Shown: positions 12,991 to 25,589 of the stretch, piece after piece
How positions within the stretch are numbered: the stretch's first letter is position 1
How the letters are laid out: every line of letters begins with the position of its first letter
From: Homalodisca vitripennis
Taxonomy: Eukaryota > Arthropoda > Insecta > Hemiptera > Cicadellidae
DNA: 64,000 bases
Reading direction: 5' to 3'
Assembly (NCBI RefSeq): GCF_021130785.1
Contig: NW_025777976.1
Coordinates: 18,049 to 82,048, forward strand
The notes under the pieces: generated by a model
Database searches by the model: none
What the model was told of the DNA's origin: nothing
What the model saw: only the letters and a program-made list of their open reading frames with translations
Translations under genes and position numbers: made by a program

Positions 12991-14293
12991 GCTTGAGAAA
13001 ACCATTATCACAATGATCCTTGATCAGACATTCGTTAAGAATGATAATTGAAGAGTTTATCTAAACTGAAATCAATTACTCCACTAGCTATTATATAAGT
13101 TATGTTGTATTAAGTAGTTTAAGATAGTCAATATGCTATAGTTTGCCTATATTTCTTGTACCTATACTAATATTTTGTGTAGTTCAAAGTTTAAATAACT
13201 TATTGTGTTTTTCGCATTGCAGGTTTAGTTAGTAGTTGGGTTTCTTCTGTAGTATCATACTGTGATGAAATTTTTACAGTAGTTAATGGCTATCGTTAAA
13301 GATAAAAATCTATGTTATTAGTTTTCAAGTACCTGTAGTTGTATTTCTACTCAATTTAATAATTTGTTCCTAGAAGGAACATATATAGAACGGCAGGACA
13401 CATTCTTTTTCAGTTTTGTATTCGTGTTTTGTAATTGTTTGTTTTGTTTTTTTTTCTATTTTGATATTAAATAACAGACCTATGTAACGGACTAAGTATT
13501 AATATAATAAATAAGCTTGATTACTTTATAAAACGTTTCAGTTATGGCCAGCAATACTGACAGGTAAAGGTATGTTTTAATCACCTTTTACTTTTATAGG
13601 GTGAAATTTAAATCAGGTATTAGATCTCAAAACAACTATTTATTCATGGAATTTTTACATACTCAAATACTTACAAATCTGTATTAAATAGATGATCATC
13701 AGTATTATAATATAAAGTGTCAACAAATCTATTCAAATTCAAATTATCTGAGATTTATTGATACTGTTATTCAATTTACATTCCTAACGAATATCTAATC
13801 ACGGATGATCTTCTCAAGTAGGCATTCTCCTGACACCAAACTAAAGCTATCGCATATCCTGCACAACTACATTTATTACGTCATAAAACTGAAAATAATT
13901 ATTACTTAATAGTGAAAAACTCAGTTTTACAAGCAACAAATTAGTCCTAATCATAGTCGAAATTAAACATTGTACATTTAAAGATCTGTTGAAGAGAGCT
14001 CTGTTGTGAACTCCCGTAACTAATTGAATGTGTTACAAATTATAGACCATATGTGTATTTAATGAGTTCCACTCCTTGTTTTGAAATGTTAAATGTATTA
14101 CATTTAACTTGGTTTAGTTAGGCGTTCTTAATCGTTGCTGGTTTTCTTGCACGAGTTTAACGTAATTACGAATATGTAATAACTTTCTACAAAATTTCGT
14201 ATTGCTGTGTGACATACATAAGATTATGTATTCTCATGAAAACCATAACATTTGTATTAAGTATACACATACACGCAAAATAATACAACTAGA

Positions 14294-14446
14294 GTCAGGG
14301 CTTCGTCCAACGTCCCTACCATCAGGAGCTTCGTAGAAGGCCTGACATCGAGCCTTGAGGAAGCTGCAGAGTCCTCACCGTGGGATCACATCCGTGAGCT
14401 TCGCGCCAAGGAGGTCCCCCAACTGCGTCTTCCCATTGATGACTGA
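14294..14446 (+). CDS. C-terminal fragment of an unidentified LINE ORF
   Basis: Fifty open codons ending in TGA at 14,444-14,446, directly before the shared 3' UTR. The translation is hydrophilic, with SSLEEAAESSPWDHIREL in the middle and a PIDD end. Codon use and GC differ strongly from the host DNA. I do not recognise the domain. Its position before a 3' UTR with a simple tail makes it the end of the element's last ORF. The 5' part is missing. Longer minus-strand frames over the same bases (to 14,624) are shadows. Confidence 0.5.
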   Translation, partial: VRASSNVPTIRSFVEGLTSSLEEAAESSPWDHIRELRAKEVPQLRLPIDD

Positions 14447-14646
14447 TGACATCGTACAAGTACGTACAACATCGTATGAGTACAACTTCGACAACACCAC
14501 GACACTTAACCCCACTGACAGGTAGCGAAAGCCACTGGGGCTTTGAACCTCGAGACACAAGGAAAAAGCCTAACCGGCAGAGGCCTTGAAAGATGTGGGG
14601 GATCCACCCCCCCCCCACAGTCACAGCGACTTGGACTTGGACTTGG
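14294..14646 (+). mobile_element. LINE 3' end with GACTTG tail
   Basis: An insertion of about 350 bp that is much more GC-rich than its surroundings. It has an open frame (14,294-14,446), a 3' UTR and a terminal (GACTTG)n run at about 14,628-14,646. The last 160 bp recur at 43,462-43,619 with the same tail, where a 13-bp target-site duplication is clear. The unit copies near 39,370 and 47,100 read through the site without it. A target-site duplication here is not clear (perhaps ataata). Confidence 0.7.
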
Positions 14647-14740
14647 ATAATATATATGTCTTATGAAATATTAAAGAGATTTTCCCTGCACACTTTGAGT
14701 AGAGAGGATTAAAATAAAATCGAAAAAAAAAACTAGGCAG

Positions 14741-15435
14741 GGTATTTATTAGGTCAATTCCTATGAGGTCAATATTGAGTTTAATTATAGTGTATATCAC
14801 TGTATAAGGTTTGGCTGATCATTTGCAAACCTTTACACATTGATTTTAGGGTAAACAATGAATGAAAATAGAACATTTCCTAGGAGATACAATTTTGAGC
14901 AAATTGAGTACGAAAGAATTATTTATAATTTGCGAAGGTGATTTTTATAAACAACTAATGGATACTTTTATTTTAGAAATTTATGTGTAGGATAATAAAA
15001 ATATAAGCTATTTTCACAGTCATCTCGTTAATGCTAAAAAACTATCAGGATTAATCAATTTTAACAACCTGTAAATTTTAAAATTTTAAACATCTGTAAA
15101 TAGAGTATCTGGCAGAGATTGTATGTATAACATTTAGATGTATGTATTCTCATGGATATGTGCATGAGCTTACACAGTATAATATAATTTAGTGTTACAG
15201 CAACTCATCTATGCGTGGGTATGACAGAATAACTTATATTGTAATATGTTAAGGTTTGTCAACGCACGTGTCATACTGTTGAAGTACAGTGAATTAAAAA
15301 TCATATTTAGATTGAAAGTTATACAGTTTGTAGGTAAAGGCTGCAATAATAAAAACTTGAAATAGAAATCGTACTCCAATGTTTCAGTATGTGTGTATTT
15401 TATTCTTTGTATTGAAAGTATAAGCCGATCCACTT
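14741..15435 (+). repeat. Rest of C unit shared with C'
   Basis: About 14,755-14,995 (tttttataaacaactaatgg) recurs at 47,215-47,470 and in part at 52,410-52,680. About 15,120-15,340 recurs at 47,585-47,800. No gene seen. Confidence 0.55.
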
Positions 15436-15605
15436 TTAACCCTTATATGGCCCGTCCTCATAGGCCACTGGCCTGTGTGTGGATCATATCATAGAGAATA
15501 AGGGGGAGTGTTGATACAGTATTTTGTACTGATAAAAAGTGAAAACGGTCAAAGGCAGAATTCGAACCTGCGATATCTCTAAGTCAGACTATAAACGCAG
15601 CGTCT
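15436..15605 (-). mobile_element. tRNA-derived SINE copy 1
   Basis: The minus strand carries a tRNA-like T arm, gcaggttcgaattctgc (15,555-15,571), which matches the box B consensus apart from one change. A body follows it leftwards and ends in a GC-rich part (cccgtcctcataggccactg). The same element is at 47,906-48,085. No complete cloverleaf or clear box A is present, so it is a SINE relic and not a tRNA gene. Both copies lie at matching points of C and C', so the insertion predates the duplication. Confidence 0.6.
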
Positions 15606-16109
15606 ATTTGTAAGCTTAAATTAAAGATTATAATAATATTTTTTAACTAAAAATTCTAAAAATTATGTTATATTTTTCAACGTTTAATAATAAGGTACGA
15701 TTTATTTTACGGGACTATCAGAAAAATGTTTTGGTTTATTTATATTTTATACAGAATGCATTGGTTAGTTTTCCTTGTAACGTGAAAGTATCATGAGATT
15801 TTTTATTAATATGATTTTTTAAATGATTTATGACAGAAATCATTTCATGGAAAATTATCAGTTATTATTAATACTTTATCCAAACAAAGAATCACTGTAA
15901 TCACAAAATCTATCTAAGCTAATTTACTTATCATTATTTATTATATGCTCTGAAATATTCTCATGAACGGTACATTATACTTTGCAATGAAACAGTTATT
16001 AGATACAAAATTATCATTTATAGTAAAAATATACTATTGAAATATGAAAATGTAATCTAATAAGTTGTTTCTATGACGTTATTGCTTTATGTCGTTTCTC
16101 TTGTGAAGT
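15606..16109. other. AT-rich stretch shared with C'
   Basis: Very AT-rich. About 15,840-15,910 (catggaaaattatcagttat) matches 48,330-48,370. No gene seen. Confidence 0.4.
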
Positions 16110-16760
16110 GGATGAGTACCCTCATAATTGAATAAAGTTAAAGTCACAGACCATATTTCTCTTGAAATCAGCAAAATTCAGTTTGTATAATTGTTGAGTT
16201 TAAACAACTAAACTTAATTAAGTTAACATCTTATTTCCTAAGTCAACTAGCATTCACTAATTTCAAATTTATTTACATACTTACCCTACTATAAAAAGCC
16301 AGAAAGATGACTCTTATACACATTAAAAAAAATAAATCTCTAATAAATCCTTACAATTTTTATCAAATATTTATGAAGGGATCTTAAATAATTTTAAATC
16401 TTGAAATAAAGACAATGTTAACTGATTCCTTCTGTACAGTTAGAGTACTGAAAGGATTAAAAACCTTAAGTCTGAAGTTTATACTGTTGGCCTACAAAGC
16501 GTACTAACTTTAATTGTTGATTATGATAATCTTCACGTTATAAATACAATTTTGAAATTCTTAAAAGATTTAAGTCTTGTTAATTGTTAGTATGTTATAT
16601 TTACACATTACTGTTTACAATTGTTTAACATAATATATAATAAACACATTAATATTTGCTAATCTCTACTTAATGGTGACTAATGTTTTGTTCATATGAG
16701 GTAATCCTTGATTGTGTTTTCATGAATAATCAATATTTCCTGATGTCTTAGTTGGTTATC
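16110..16760 (+). repeat. Array unit U7 (type II)
   Basis: Block a from about 16,110, anchor gagtactgaaaggattaaaa at about 16,442 and a strongly decayed block c near 16,715. The hexamer box is missing. Closest to U17 at 48,600-49,110. Confidence 0.55.
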
Positions 16761-16884
16761 ATGTAAAAGGTTTATAACACATAATTATATACTAATTTCC
16801 AAAGTTATGTAACCTTTTTATAATTTATTAGATAGTTGTTGTTCAAAATAATGCAAATAAATAAATAATATAAATAATAAATAC

Positions 16885-17666
16885 ATTTTGACGTGACAAA
16901 GTCTTAAATTAGGTTGCGGCTCGGAGTCACTCATGAAAAAATGTAACGCCCGGTTACGTTACGATGCCCGTCCAGTGGGTCCGCCGCACGGGATCCGCAC
17001 GGGATAAAGCAGATAACTGTGGGTCCGCCGCACGGGATAAAGCAGATAACTATGTTTATTCGTGAAAATGTGGAGTGCTTAGATTCGTCATTTACAACAA
17101 CTACAACAATAAAGGTAAATAATTGTACACTGATATTTCATTATCGTAAACTATGATTGATTGATTAATTGTTAGATTGACACAAAAGTTGAGAAACTGA
17201 GTTTATAGGTTATGTCATACTATTGACAAATGTTGATAGTGTTAAGTAAATTATTAGTTTAAATCACTCTGCAATCAATCGTAATTCAGTCGATTAAGAA
17301 GAAACAGCGCGTATTGCTAGTCAAACATTTAAAATAACAAATTATAACCTCTAACCTGTCATAACAGTGCGACCAAACAAACGAACTAAACCGACCAATC
17401 ACCACGCGCGGAGTTAGAATTTAACTGTGTTTAGCAAGAATGTCAAATTCCAATTTTAGTAAATGTTTTATTCAACTTTACCATTTACAATAACAAATTT
17501 TAATTAATTTCAAATTATGTACAATGTTTTAGAAAAGAAAATATATTTCTATAGTTAAAATTTGTGCAATTCTTATTTTTATTCAATTCCTTGTTCCTAT
17601 TGTGCAATTTAATAATATTCATATCAATAAATATTCTACCGAGAAAAAGACGTTGTCACGTAAAAT
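16885..17666. mobile_element. Candidate non-autonomous DNA transposon
   Basis: An isolated segment of about 780 bp with CpG-rich parts (16,910-17,045 and 17,310-17,420). It is framed by imperfect inverted repeats, ttttgacgtgacaaagtctt on the left and aaagacgttgtcacgtaaaa on the right (17,646 onward). C' has no equivalent. A further ggttgc/gcaacc pair lies at 16,913 and 17,694, so the true ends are uncertain. No transposase is seen and no target-site duplication is clear, so the superfamily is unknown. A host promoter island is an alternative. Confidence 0.35.
16975..17052 (+). repeat. 44-bp GC-rich tandem duplication
   Basis: The text gtgggtccgccgcacgggat starts at 16,975 and again at 17,019. 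Both copies are followed by aaagcagataact. The first copy has an extra ccgcacgggat. It lies inside the candidate transposon. Confidence 0.8.
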
Positions 17667-18660
17667 CTTCGCCCGTAAAACCGACTTTACAGGCAACCAT
17701 AATTTTTTAATTCCTTTTTAAGAGGTTACTCTTAATTACACTGGACTCCTCACTTATCAAACCCATTGCAAATTTAAGATATTAAACTTTGACTATATCA
17801 TTTATAGTAAACGTTGGACTAGGGATACAATAGAAGAAGTGCATGCACGTTCTTTCTCAATAAGATCCTAAGTACACTCTTAACATATTAATAATATGCA
17901 AATATTGTAAACAAACCCAATGTAATTTACATCACGTTTTTATATCTTATTATATCTGTATTACAACTTAAAATAATAACAACTAATCATGGGGTAACAA
18001 AAATCAATTGTAGAAGAACTTAATTAAGACACTAAAGTTGCAGAAGAAAATACATATTTAAGGTTTCATTCAATAAAAACAAAAAGCACAAGATTAAGAA
18101 TAATCTCTTTGGAGATGGCTACAAAATACCATCATACTATACTAAAAAGACAAATCCTGGTAAGTATTAAATTTGTATTTTATCAGGTTTTATTTTAGTA
18201 AGCATATGGCTAAAACATAATTCATAACTCTTACTGTATAACATATGTAAGAAACGTTTCACTTGATTAGCTAGATACCTTTTTTTGTAAGTTTCACAAA
18301 ATCATTAATTTTGTAAGTCTAAACTACGTATAACACTTTTTTAGATGTACTGTGTTTAGACAACTAAAATGAAAATATAACTGATTATAGAAATAAATTA
18401 ATATGTGTTATATCTGCCAGGGTAGCAACATTTATCACGATATTTTTTATAATTTATTAATAAAAAATGTTTGTTAAAGCATCTTTGTAATTAATCGTAC
18501 ATCGAGATTTATTTTGGTAATGTTTTACATTTTAAAATAATTAAAATTACACATTAAGTGCCTTTTCTTGCTTATGTGTAAAATTTCAAGATTTTGTCGA
18601 TATTTGTAGACTTTTGGCCAATACGATTTTGTGTTCCTTTAATAAAAATCTGGAAGTTTA
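17667..18660. other. AT-rich stretch, nothing recognised
   Basis: No gene, RNA or unit block recognised. Confidence 0.35.
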
Positions 18661-18664
18661 TACA

Positions 18665-18720
<56 letters not shown>
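18665..18720 (+). repeat. (TAG)n microsatellite
   Basis: About 18.7 uninterrupted TAG repeats over 56 bp. The lack of interruptions suggests a young, probably polymorphic tract. Confidence 0.98.
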
Positions 18721-18779
18721 CTGTGTGTAAAAGCAAATCCGTAATTCATATGATAGATTTCTTAAAGAAATAACCTAAC

Positions 18780-20035
18780 AAAATAAGGAGTCTGGTCCTG
18801 GTCCTCGTTGCCTTCTATGAATTATTATAATTTGGCATGCAACAGGGTAATATTATTTAATAATAGTGAAAATTTAATATAAAAAGTTATCTCTATTACT
18901 TTATCACTTCAATCAACAATTTACTACCAATTGTAAGTTTAAAGAGCTATGATTGTAATTTTGGTAACTAAATTGGATACGTCAAAAGTTATAGACCATA
19001 TTTCTCCTCAAATCCGAACAATATCGTTATTAACTTTTTTGAGTTTAAACAATGTAATGTAATTAAGTTATGAATTTTTATCTTAATTCTACTAACATTC
19101 ACTGATTTCAAATTATTTTCTATATTGCACTGCTATTAAATGCCTAAGTGATATCTCTCATACATATTTAAGTAATTCTCTAAGTAATTTTAGAGTAATT
19201 CTCTAAGTAATTCTCTCTAATTTTACACTTTTTATAAAAATATGTATGAAAATATCATACCAAATTTAGAAAGTAAATGGTAAAAGATTGTAAACTTATT
19301 CCTTCTATACACTTAGAGTACTTAAAGGATTTGAAACCATAAATCACAAGTTCACTGTTTGCCCACATAATATACGAAACTATTTGTTGATCAAGACATC
19401 TTCACTAAAGAATTAAATAAAATAAAAGTAATATTTCTTAAATATTAAAATCCTGTTAATTTAAATTCCATGTTAATAAAACATAGTAACTGTTTCACCG
19501 TTCTTTTTTGATTTTGTTTGCTGTGGGTAATAATATCTGAAACTCGCATGTAATCTGCTTTGATTTAGAAGAATATTAAGAGCATAATCTTCAATTCTTA
19601 ACTAATTAAAATAACACTCATCTATAAGTCCGTTTCTTTATCCCGCTCTTTGCCATCGTACACCTGGTGTAGATTTTCTGACTGTGTGGTTAAACGACTT
19701 TAACGTACAACTGAACTATTAAAAAAGTCCTTGTCCTTATCAAGCTTTGTCTTCGCACTTGTTCCTGGTCGTACTTTTCAACCAAATATAGTATGCTTTC
19801 ATCGAATTTTGTAAATATATCTTTTGAATTTATTGAACACGAAAGTACTTGTACTTTGCTTCTCCATGGATATTATACAATATATTAATATATGTACTCT
19901 GTTGTGTATGTTCCACCTGTTTCTCTCCATGTCTCTTGATACCTTCACTTGAGTGACGACTACTACTATCATTATACTGATTCTTGTTATCAGATTACCC
20001 TTACACATAATATACTAGAGAGACAAACATCTTCT
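18780..20035 (+). repeat. Array unit U8 (type II)
   Basis: A lone hexamer box at 18,790 (ggtcctggtcctcg), then block a from about 18,940, anchor at about 19,315 (gagtacttaaaggatttgaa), two boxes at about 19,628 and 19,725, and block c at about 19,860-20,030. A local run of aagtaattctct-like repeats lies at 19,170-19,220. Closest to U17. Confidence 0.6.
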
Positions 20036-20039
20036 GTTG

Positions 20040-22059
20040 CCAGTCTTACATTATCGTGTAAGTGATAAATTATTACAGTTTAGATCCATTTTCCAAGAAC
20101 AATATTCGATATTGGTATATCTGCAACTCAAGAAACCTGCGTAGGTTTGATAAATATTTAAATGAACAATATTTTAATATAGCTTTTGTATTGCTTATTA
20201 TATGTATAACCATATTAGATTGATTCAAAAGAAGATATTCCATACTCAAAGTTTAAGCTCAAAAAGGCCTTTTATCACATCCGCACAGGATGTCTAGGCT
20301 TTTAAATCTTATATAATATATTTTCACTGAGGAACCACTTCAATTAAGAAAAAGCTTTAAGATATTTTAAATTTAATGTATTCCTATTTAAGATGTACTC
20401 GTATGCCTTAAATATAGTAAAAAATGTATTTCCCAAATTGAGGTGAAGTCATAAATGTAATATAACATTTTGTACATGATACTTATAAAAAAGCATAAAA
20501 CTATTCAATTCAAAAATTTTATATTCCAAACATGATTTTCCAAAATAATAGGCAACAACTTATAATATTGCACAAGCATTTAGACAATAATATAAATAAA
20601 TGCATTTATACGCATACCACAAACAAAAATTTTCTAGAGAGCAAATTCCATAACTAAAGGGTTTCATGTAAGGTTTTTACGATTCACACACAGAGAAATT
20701 CATGTTGTAGAAGTTTTATATATCAACTAGCTATTAAACGTGGCTTTGCATACAAAGATTTATATGATAAAAGATAATAAATGTATTTATTTACATCATT
20801 TAATTACATTAAGACACTCCTAAAATGTATATGATGGTCACTTGGAAGATATTCAAATCCCTTGATCCACTTTTGAATAATTATACTAATTTTAGAGAGT
20901 AATGTTTTGGGGGTCTTGAAGTTGAAGATTGGATCCGGTTTTATGAGTAACAACCGGTTTTATAAAACCCACAACTGTCTATAATGTATGGTTGAGTAGT
21001 TGACATATTTTCAGTATAACTAAGTATCTTAATACAGGTTGTAGGTATACCAAATCCGTCACTTCTGCGGTCTTAGAGAAAATGCTTATACAATGGAGCC
21101 CTAAAATATTTAGAATAGGAAGTAGACATGTTTATTTTACGTATTATACTGTATAAGTGTTCACTGTTGAAATATTCAAAAGCTAACAAAAACTATTATA
21201 GGATGTTTAGCAAGTAAAGAAGCATTTCTTACTTTAATGACCTAAATAACACTCGCCGTAATAGCAGTTTCCGTGTTGTTACGGTTGATAATATCTGTAA
21301 ATACAGATTTATATCTTGTCGAAAATTATCTACCTTTGGCCGTTGTAATCTATTTAGTATTTTTGATATCGTAGTAGAGTTTACATTGTTGCCCTGATAA
21401 AAAAATATATAAATACATAGTCCTGAAAATTCTACACGGGTTAATAATAGACTACTTCCCGTCGTTGTATTTTACTTCCCGTCAGAGCTGTGTCTGGTGC
21501 AGGGTACCTATTTAGTAGATAATAATATGTTTGTCTAATTTCAACTTTCTTGGTAAGCAGTAAATACAAATATATAACTCCTTTAAAGGTTTGACCCCAA
21601 ATATGTTTAAAAGGCAATTTTTTGGCCATTAGGCATAGATGTGACAAATCTACAATTATGGGAATCGAAAATTTGGAGAATTAGTGATGTGAGAGCGAGT
21701 TAGGCATTTTATAGACTATATAGAGATACATATATATTATAGTTAAAATATTAGTATCCGTGCTGGAATATTATCTATACAATTATTTTATTAATACAAA
21801 CCATATTGGTCCTTACTCTTGGGGATAAATAAAGTTAACAAACCTGGAAAATGGTTTTTAATTGATTATAAAGTCTGAAATTTGGTGTGACGTCATTATT
21901 AGTTTTCTCATTTTTCACTGTTGTTGCTATAAACTAAGAGTCGTCGTTTTAATCAATATACTGAAGAAGTAAAAACGACAAATAAAATCAAACTTGACTT
22001 TATTATTAAGTAACTATAAAGGTGTTGATATTTACGATTTATGATTTGTTGTGTAACAT
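20040..22059. other. Spacer with a partial B block
   Basis: About 20,250-20,400 (cacatccgcacaggatg, then ggaaccacttcaattaag) matches the B blocks at 34,100-34,230 and 44,960-45,060. About 21,330-21,430 matches 7,140-7,280. No gene seen. The 68-69 codon minus frames at 19,799 and 21,441 have no motif. Confidence 0.45.
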
Positions 22060-22289
22060 AGTATATGTAACACTGTCGATTTTAAAGTTTAGCTGACATA
22101 TTATTCTTCAAAACTATTTATTCTATACCTTCATGAAACAGAAATTTTAATAATAATATTTGAAACTTTTATTAATAATATTACAAAGATAAAATTTAAT
22201 GTGTAAATCTAGCATTGGAATACACTTAGTTAATCATAATAGTGTATAAGTTTGGTTGGTCTGTTATTATCTCTTGTACTCTGAAAGAG

Positions 22290-23150
22290 AGCTCTGGCGT
22301 GGATTTCAGTAACTAATAGAATGAGTTGAAACTTCTAGAACAAATTTATTTCGCAATATTTTGGCACTGAGATTTTAATAATTAAATTATACCAGTTAAA
22401 CGAAATTAGTTACTCTTGTTATATTTAAATTAATAAATATTGACTAATTTCAACTCATCACGAATATCTTGTTTACTAGTAATGCTAGAAAGATTGCTGC
22501 AAAATAACAAGTAAGAAAATGTTTCTCATTAACAGTTATATATATTTTTGATAAAACTACGCGAAACTTCCAACTTATGTTGCTATCCGAGTAGTGTAAA
22601 ATATTGTAAACTGATTCTCCCTGTACTATTTGGGTACTAAGAGGATTATACACAGCACCAAACAAAAATTAGTAGCTTTTACACAAACAATAACAATGCA
22701 GTGTATTAAGTATATTTAATTTGTACTTCTGTTAGCACTACATATAAACTGTTATGGTGTTTTGTGCTTTAAATTATGGATAAAACTAGAATTTAAACTG
22801 CTTTGTGTAACGAGAGATAGTGAGTAAAACTATTATTTATATTGAATTAAAGTAACTCATCCTTGTAAGTCCTTGTCCTGATCCACCTTCTGACCATCAC
22901 ATCGTGTTCATGGTGCTACTACCGGGACTAGTTGTGAATTGAGCGAACTTTGAAAAATGCAACGACGTTACACTTTTGAATGATTTAAAAACATTAAATT
23001 ATTAAAGCTACGTTGTTTCCATGGATATAAAATAATATTTTATGTCAACTGCTGCGTACGTCTCACCTGTCTACTTATATTGCTGACGTCACGACTTCTA
23101 CTAACACTACACAGAACGCTTGTTTTTTGATTATTCAAACACATACATTT
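22290..23150 (+). repeat. Array unit U9 (type I)
   Basis: Block a from about 22,290, anchor gggtactaagaggattataca at about 22,630, hexamer box at 22,868, block c at about 23,005-23,150 with TGACGTCA at 23,094-23,101. Its partner is U18. Confidence 0.65.
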
Positions 23151-23520
23151 TAAGGACAGAAATGAATGAATAAATCATAATTAATTATAAAGTGTATAAT
23201 AATATTACCTATAAAATAATAATATACCCGGTGTGTGTATAATATTGTAGTCCGTCTCAAGTTGTGATGTTTGTGCTACATTATTAGTGTTTAAGTACAA
23301 TATCCAGGGACACTATTCGACACAACGTTTAATCTATTGCTAATTATTCTGCAATATTTTACTTTAAAATTTATAACTCTAAAGACTCTTAAATATTCAT
23401 GTTTAAGTTTTATTTATGAATACAAATTGTTATAACGATATTTGGATTTGTTATAATACTATAATACCTATTTACCTAATAAGTCAGATTTTAACTAAAT
23501 TTCATGTGTCCATTACTTAG

Positions 23521-24184
23521 TGTCGTGCCGTACTAGATCACGACGGACGTAGGGTACGTTAGCAAAGACACTCAAATTACAAGCAAAACATTTATTGAAA
23601 TTAGCAAACACAAACTCACAATAATTTCATATTAAACTACAATTTTTGTCAGAATACTCAATCCTTGTGTGAAAGTCTACTCATTTCAGTATTTACTGTA
23701 AGATTAGGAGGAATTAGAATCGAGAAATGAAATTTAGATTTAGTTCAATTATAAATTGGAAGGTTTGGATTCTTGGCAAAACGTTAACAAACGGCTAGCG
23801 CATAGTTAAGGGAGAGGGGCCACTTACTGTGTATCTCATCGGTCTGTTGAGCATCAGGACCAGGAACAGACTGAGGAAAAATTCTACAACTGAGGAGTCA
23901 CTGGATTCTCCCTACTCCACTTGATCTAGTTAATTTATATTCGTTGTTCGATATCTAATAAGAACTTTATTACCATAAATGGTGTTGCTCTGAAATGGCG
24001 AACCAGGATTGGCTCGTTATATGACCTACATCATTGTGCTACTTTTAGTGTATCGCCAGTGATTACGCATTATCAGTTTCCTGTAGAAAACTTCCAATGT
24101 CCTATTTCTCATGGGAAAATAGTTTACAGAAATCTAATAAAATAATTAATGAAGATAAGGGTACCATGGTGCTACAGCATCACA
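23521..24184. mobile_element. Probable solo LTR
   Basis: A 664-bp block that starts TGTCGTGCCG and ends GCATCACA. It is flanked on both sides by ttag (23,517-23,520 and 24,185-24,188), a 4-bp target-site duplication. The paralog A' has no equivalent: tttaactaaattt... runs on to ...tgcgtatttgtattttaaag at about 55,554-55,615. TG...CA ends, a 4-bp duplication and lack of coding are what a solo long terminal repeat shows, Ty3/gypsy-like by duplication length. No second LTR or internal region is present. Orientation and family are not resolved. Confidence 0.55.
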
Positions 24185-24188
24185 TTAG

Positions 24189-25589
24189 ATTTAATGTAAA
24201 GTTATGCGTATTTTTAATTTAAAGATTCCTTAAAAATTTGCATAAATTAAATATATTGTTAACACTTAGTAATTAACAATAAGATAAAATCATAATAAGT
24301 ACGATATAGCACTTAGATAGATGGCAGCAATACACATTAAACCAATATGCATATTCAGCTATCTTATAATAACCTTACGTTCATCTTGCTGGATATTTCC
24401 TAAAACGTTTTTAATAGGCGAGTGTCTCAATAGGCAATGAAGTCACTTATTAGATAATCCTGAAAATCGATTTATTATCAAGCGATAGTTGTTAACTCAA
24501 ATTAACACAATACCAGTGGCTCACAAATAAATATAATAACACGAAGTAGAATTGACACACATGAGATATTATTATTACTCATTATGTAAGCGTCTCAGGT
24601 AACAAAGGCTCATTGTGAAAGAATATTATTCACTGTTATATCAGAATACGCTAGTAATGAATTTCACACGAAGCCTTGAAAGAATGGAAGCTTATACTGT
24701 AAATGAGTATATTATCTCAAATTATAATTTTAAACAACCAAAATAAGGTATTACATGTTGTAAGAATATAAGCTAACTAATCTAGTTATTAAGAAAGTGA
24801 AAAAAGTATTAAGAAACTCCAATCCATAAATTAATAAATCATTAAATAAACCAATTAGAGGATGTTGGTTGGAAAATGATATCTAAGAAATAAGGTAACA
24901 AGACAGCTTATCATGCATACGTGAGACACATAAACACTTGATATGGATAATATAACAGAATACATAGCGGAATGATACATATCCTAACATTTGTGGATAC
25001 ATCTAAGAGCACAATGAACAACGCAATGCATTTTTTGTCTATAAGAGTAGCATGTTGCAATCGTTATGTATTCATTAATTGTATTATTAAGGTACATTAA
25101 AAAACTAAAGTTTTTCCAAAGCATAAGCAAATCTTTGTACTTGCCCGGCAAAATATTCAAGTTTTGTAAATATGTATGTGTAGTACTTCATTTTTAATTT
25201 ATAATCAAATGATAAATATTTAATGACTCAACTTTTTTTTTGTAAAGCCTTTATAAACGGCTATTTTATAGTGTGCGTTTTAGAAAGAAAGTCTACAGAA
25301 GGAACTTTATAAGAGTTATACTTTTCTCAAAAGAGTTAATATTTTGAGGTTGTTAAACCACAAAGTATAAATTATAAAAATGTTCTAGTATTCTTTCTAA
25401 ATATAATTAAACTGATTTCCACATTTGAGACTATTTTCCCATGAATTAATTACAGTTTGTTTTATTGTAATTCAAAACTTACAACGCACGATTTCCAAAA
25501 TTTTAAATGTGTATTATTTTCTTAATTATTTTTTTATAAAGAAAACATTATAAGGTATTACAGAGTATGGCGTTGATCTAACTCATTTA
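24189..25589 (+). repeat. A-segment sequence without recognised genes
   Basis: Shared with A' (about 55,600-56,750) and in part with 2,900-3,120. AT-rich, no ORF with a motif. Confidence 0.5.

Larger units (their letters stand above)
13985..14740 (+). repeat. Array unit U6 (type I), split by a LINE end
   Basis: A partial block a near 13,990 (gagctctgttgtgaactccc), the gtgtgacatacataag block at about 14,208 and anchor ctgcacactttgagtagaga at about 14,687. The LINE fragment at 14,294-14,646 sits between them. Copies at 39,300 and 47,020 lack it. Confidence 0.55.
13130..20080 (+). repeat. Duplicated segment C
   Basis: Pairs with C' (46,410-49,640). Matching points include cattgcag at 13,213 and 46,493, the unit anchors at 14,690 and 47,155, the cacgtg region at 15,270 and 47,730, the SINE at 15,440 and 47,910, and the phrase atactagagagacaaac at about 20,011 and 49,550. 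C has an extra unit and the candidate DNA transposon between 16.6 and 18.8 kb, which C' lacks. Confidence 0.7.

Noticed and set aside
14322..14624. 100-codon minus ORF over the GC-rich LINE end
   Set aside because: It is the shadow of the plus-strand LINE fragment and its 3' UTR; it reads through a C-rich run.
18665..18720. Repeats in the window as a CRISPR array
   Set aside because: None of the tandem repeats here alternates short repeats with unique spacers; they are a microsatellite and satellites in eukaryotic DNA.
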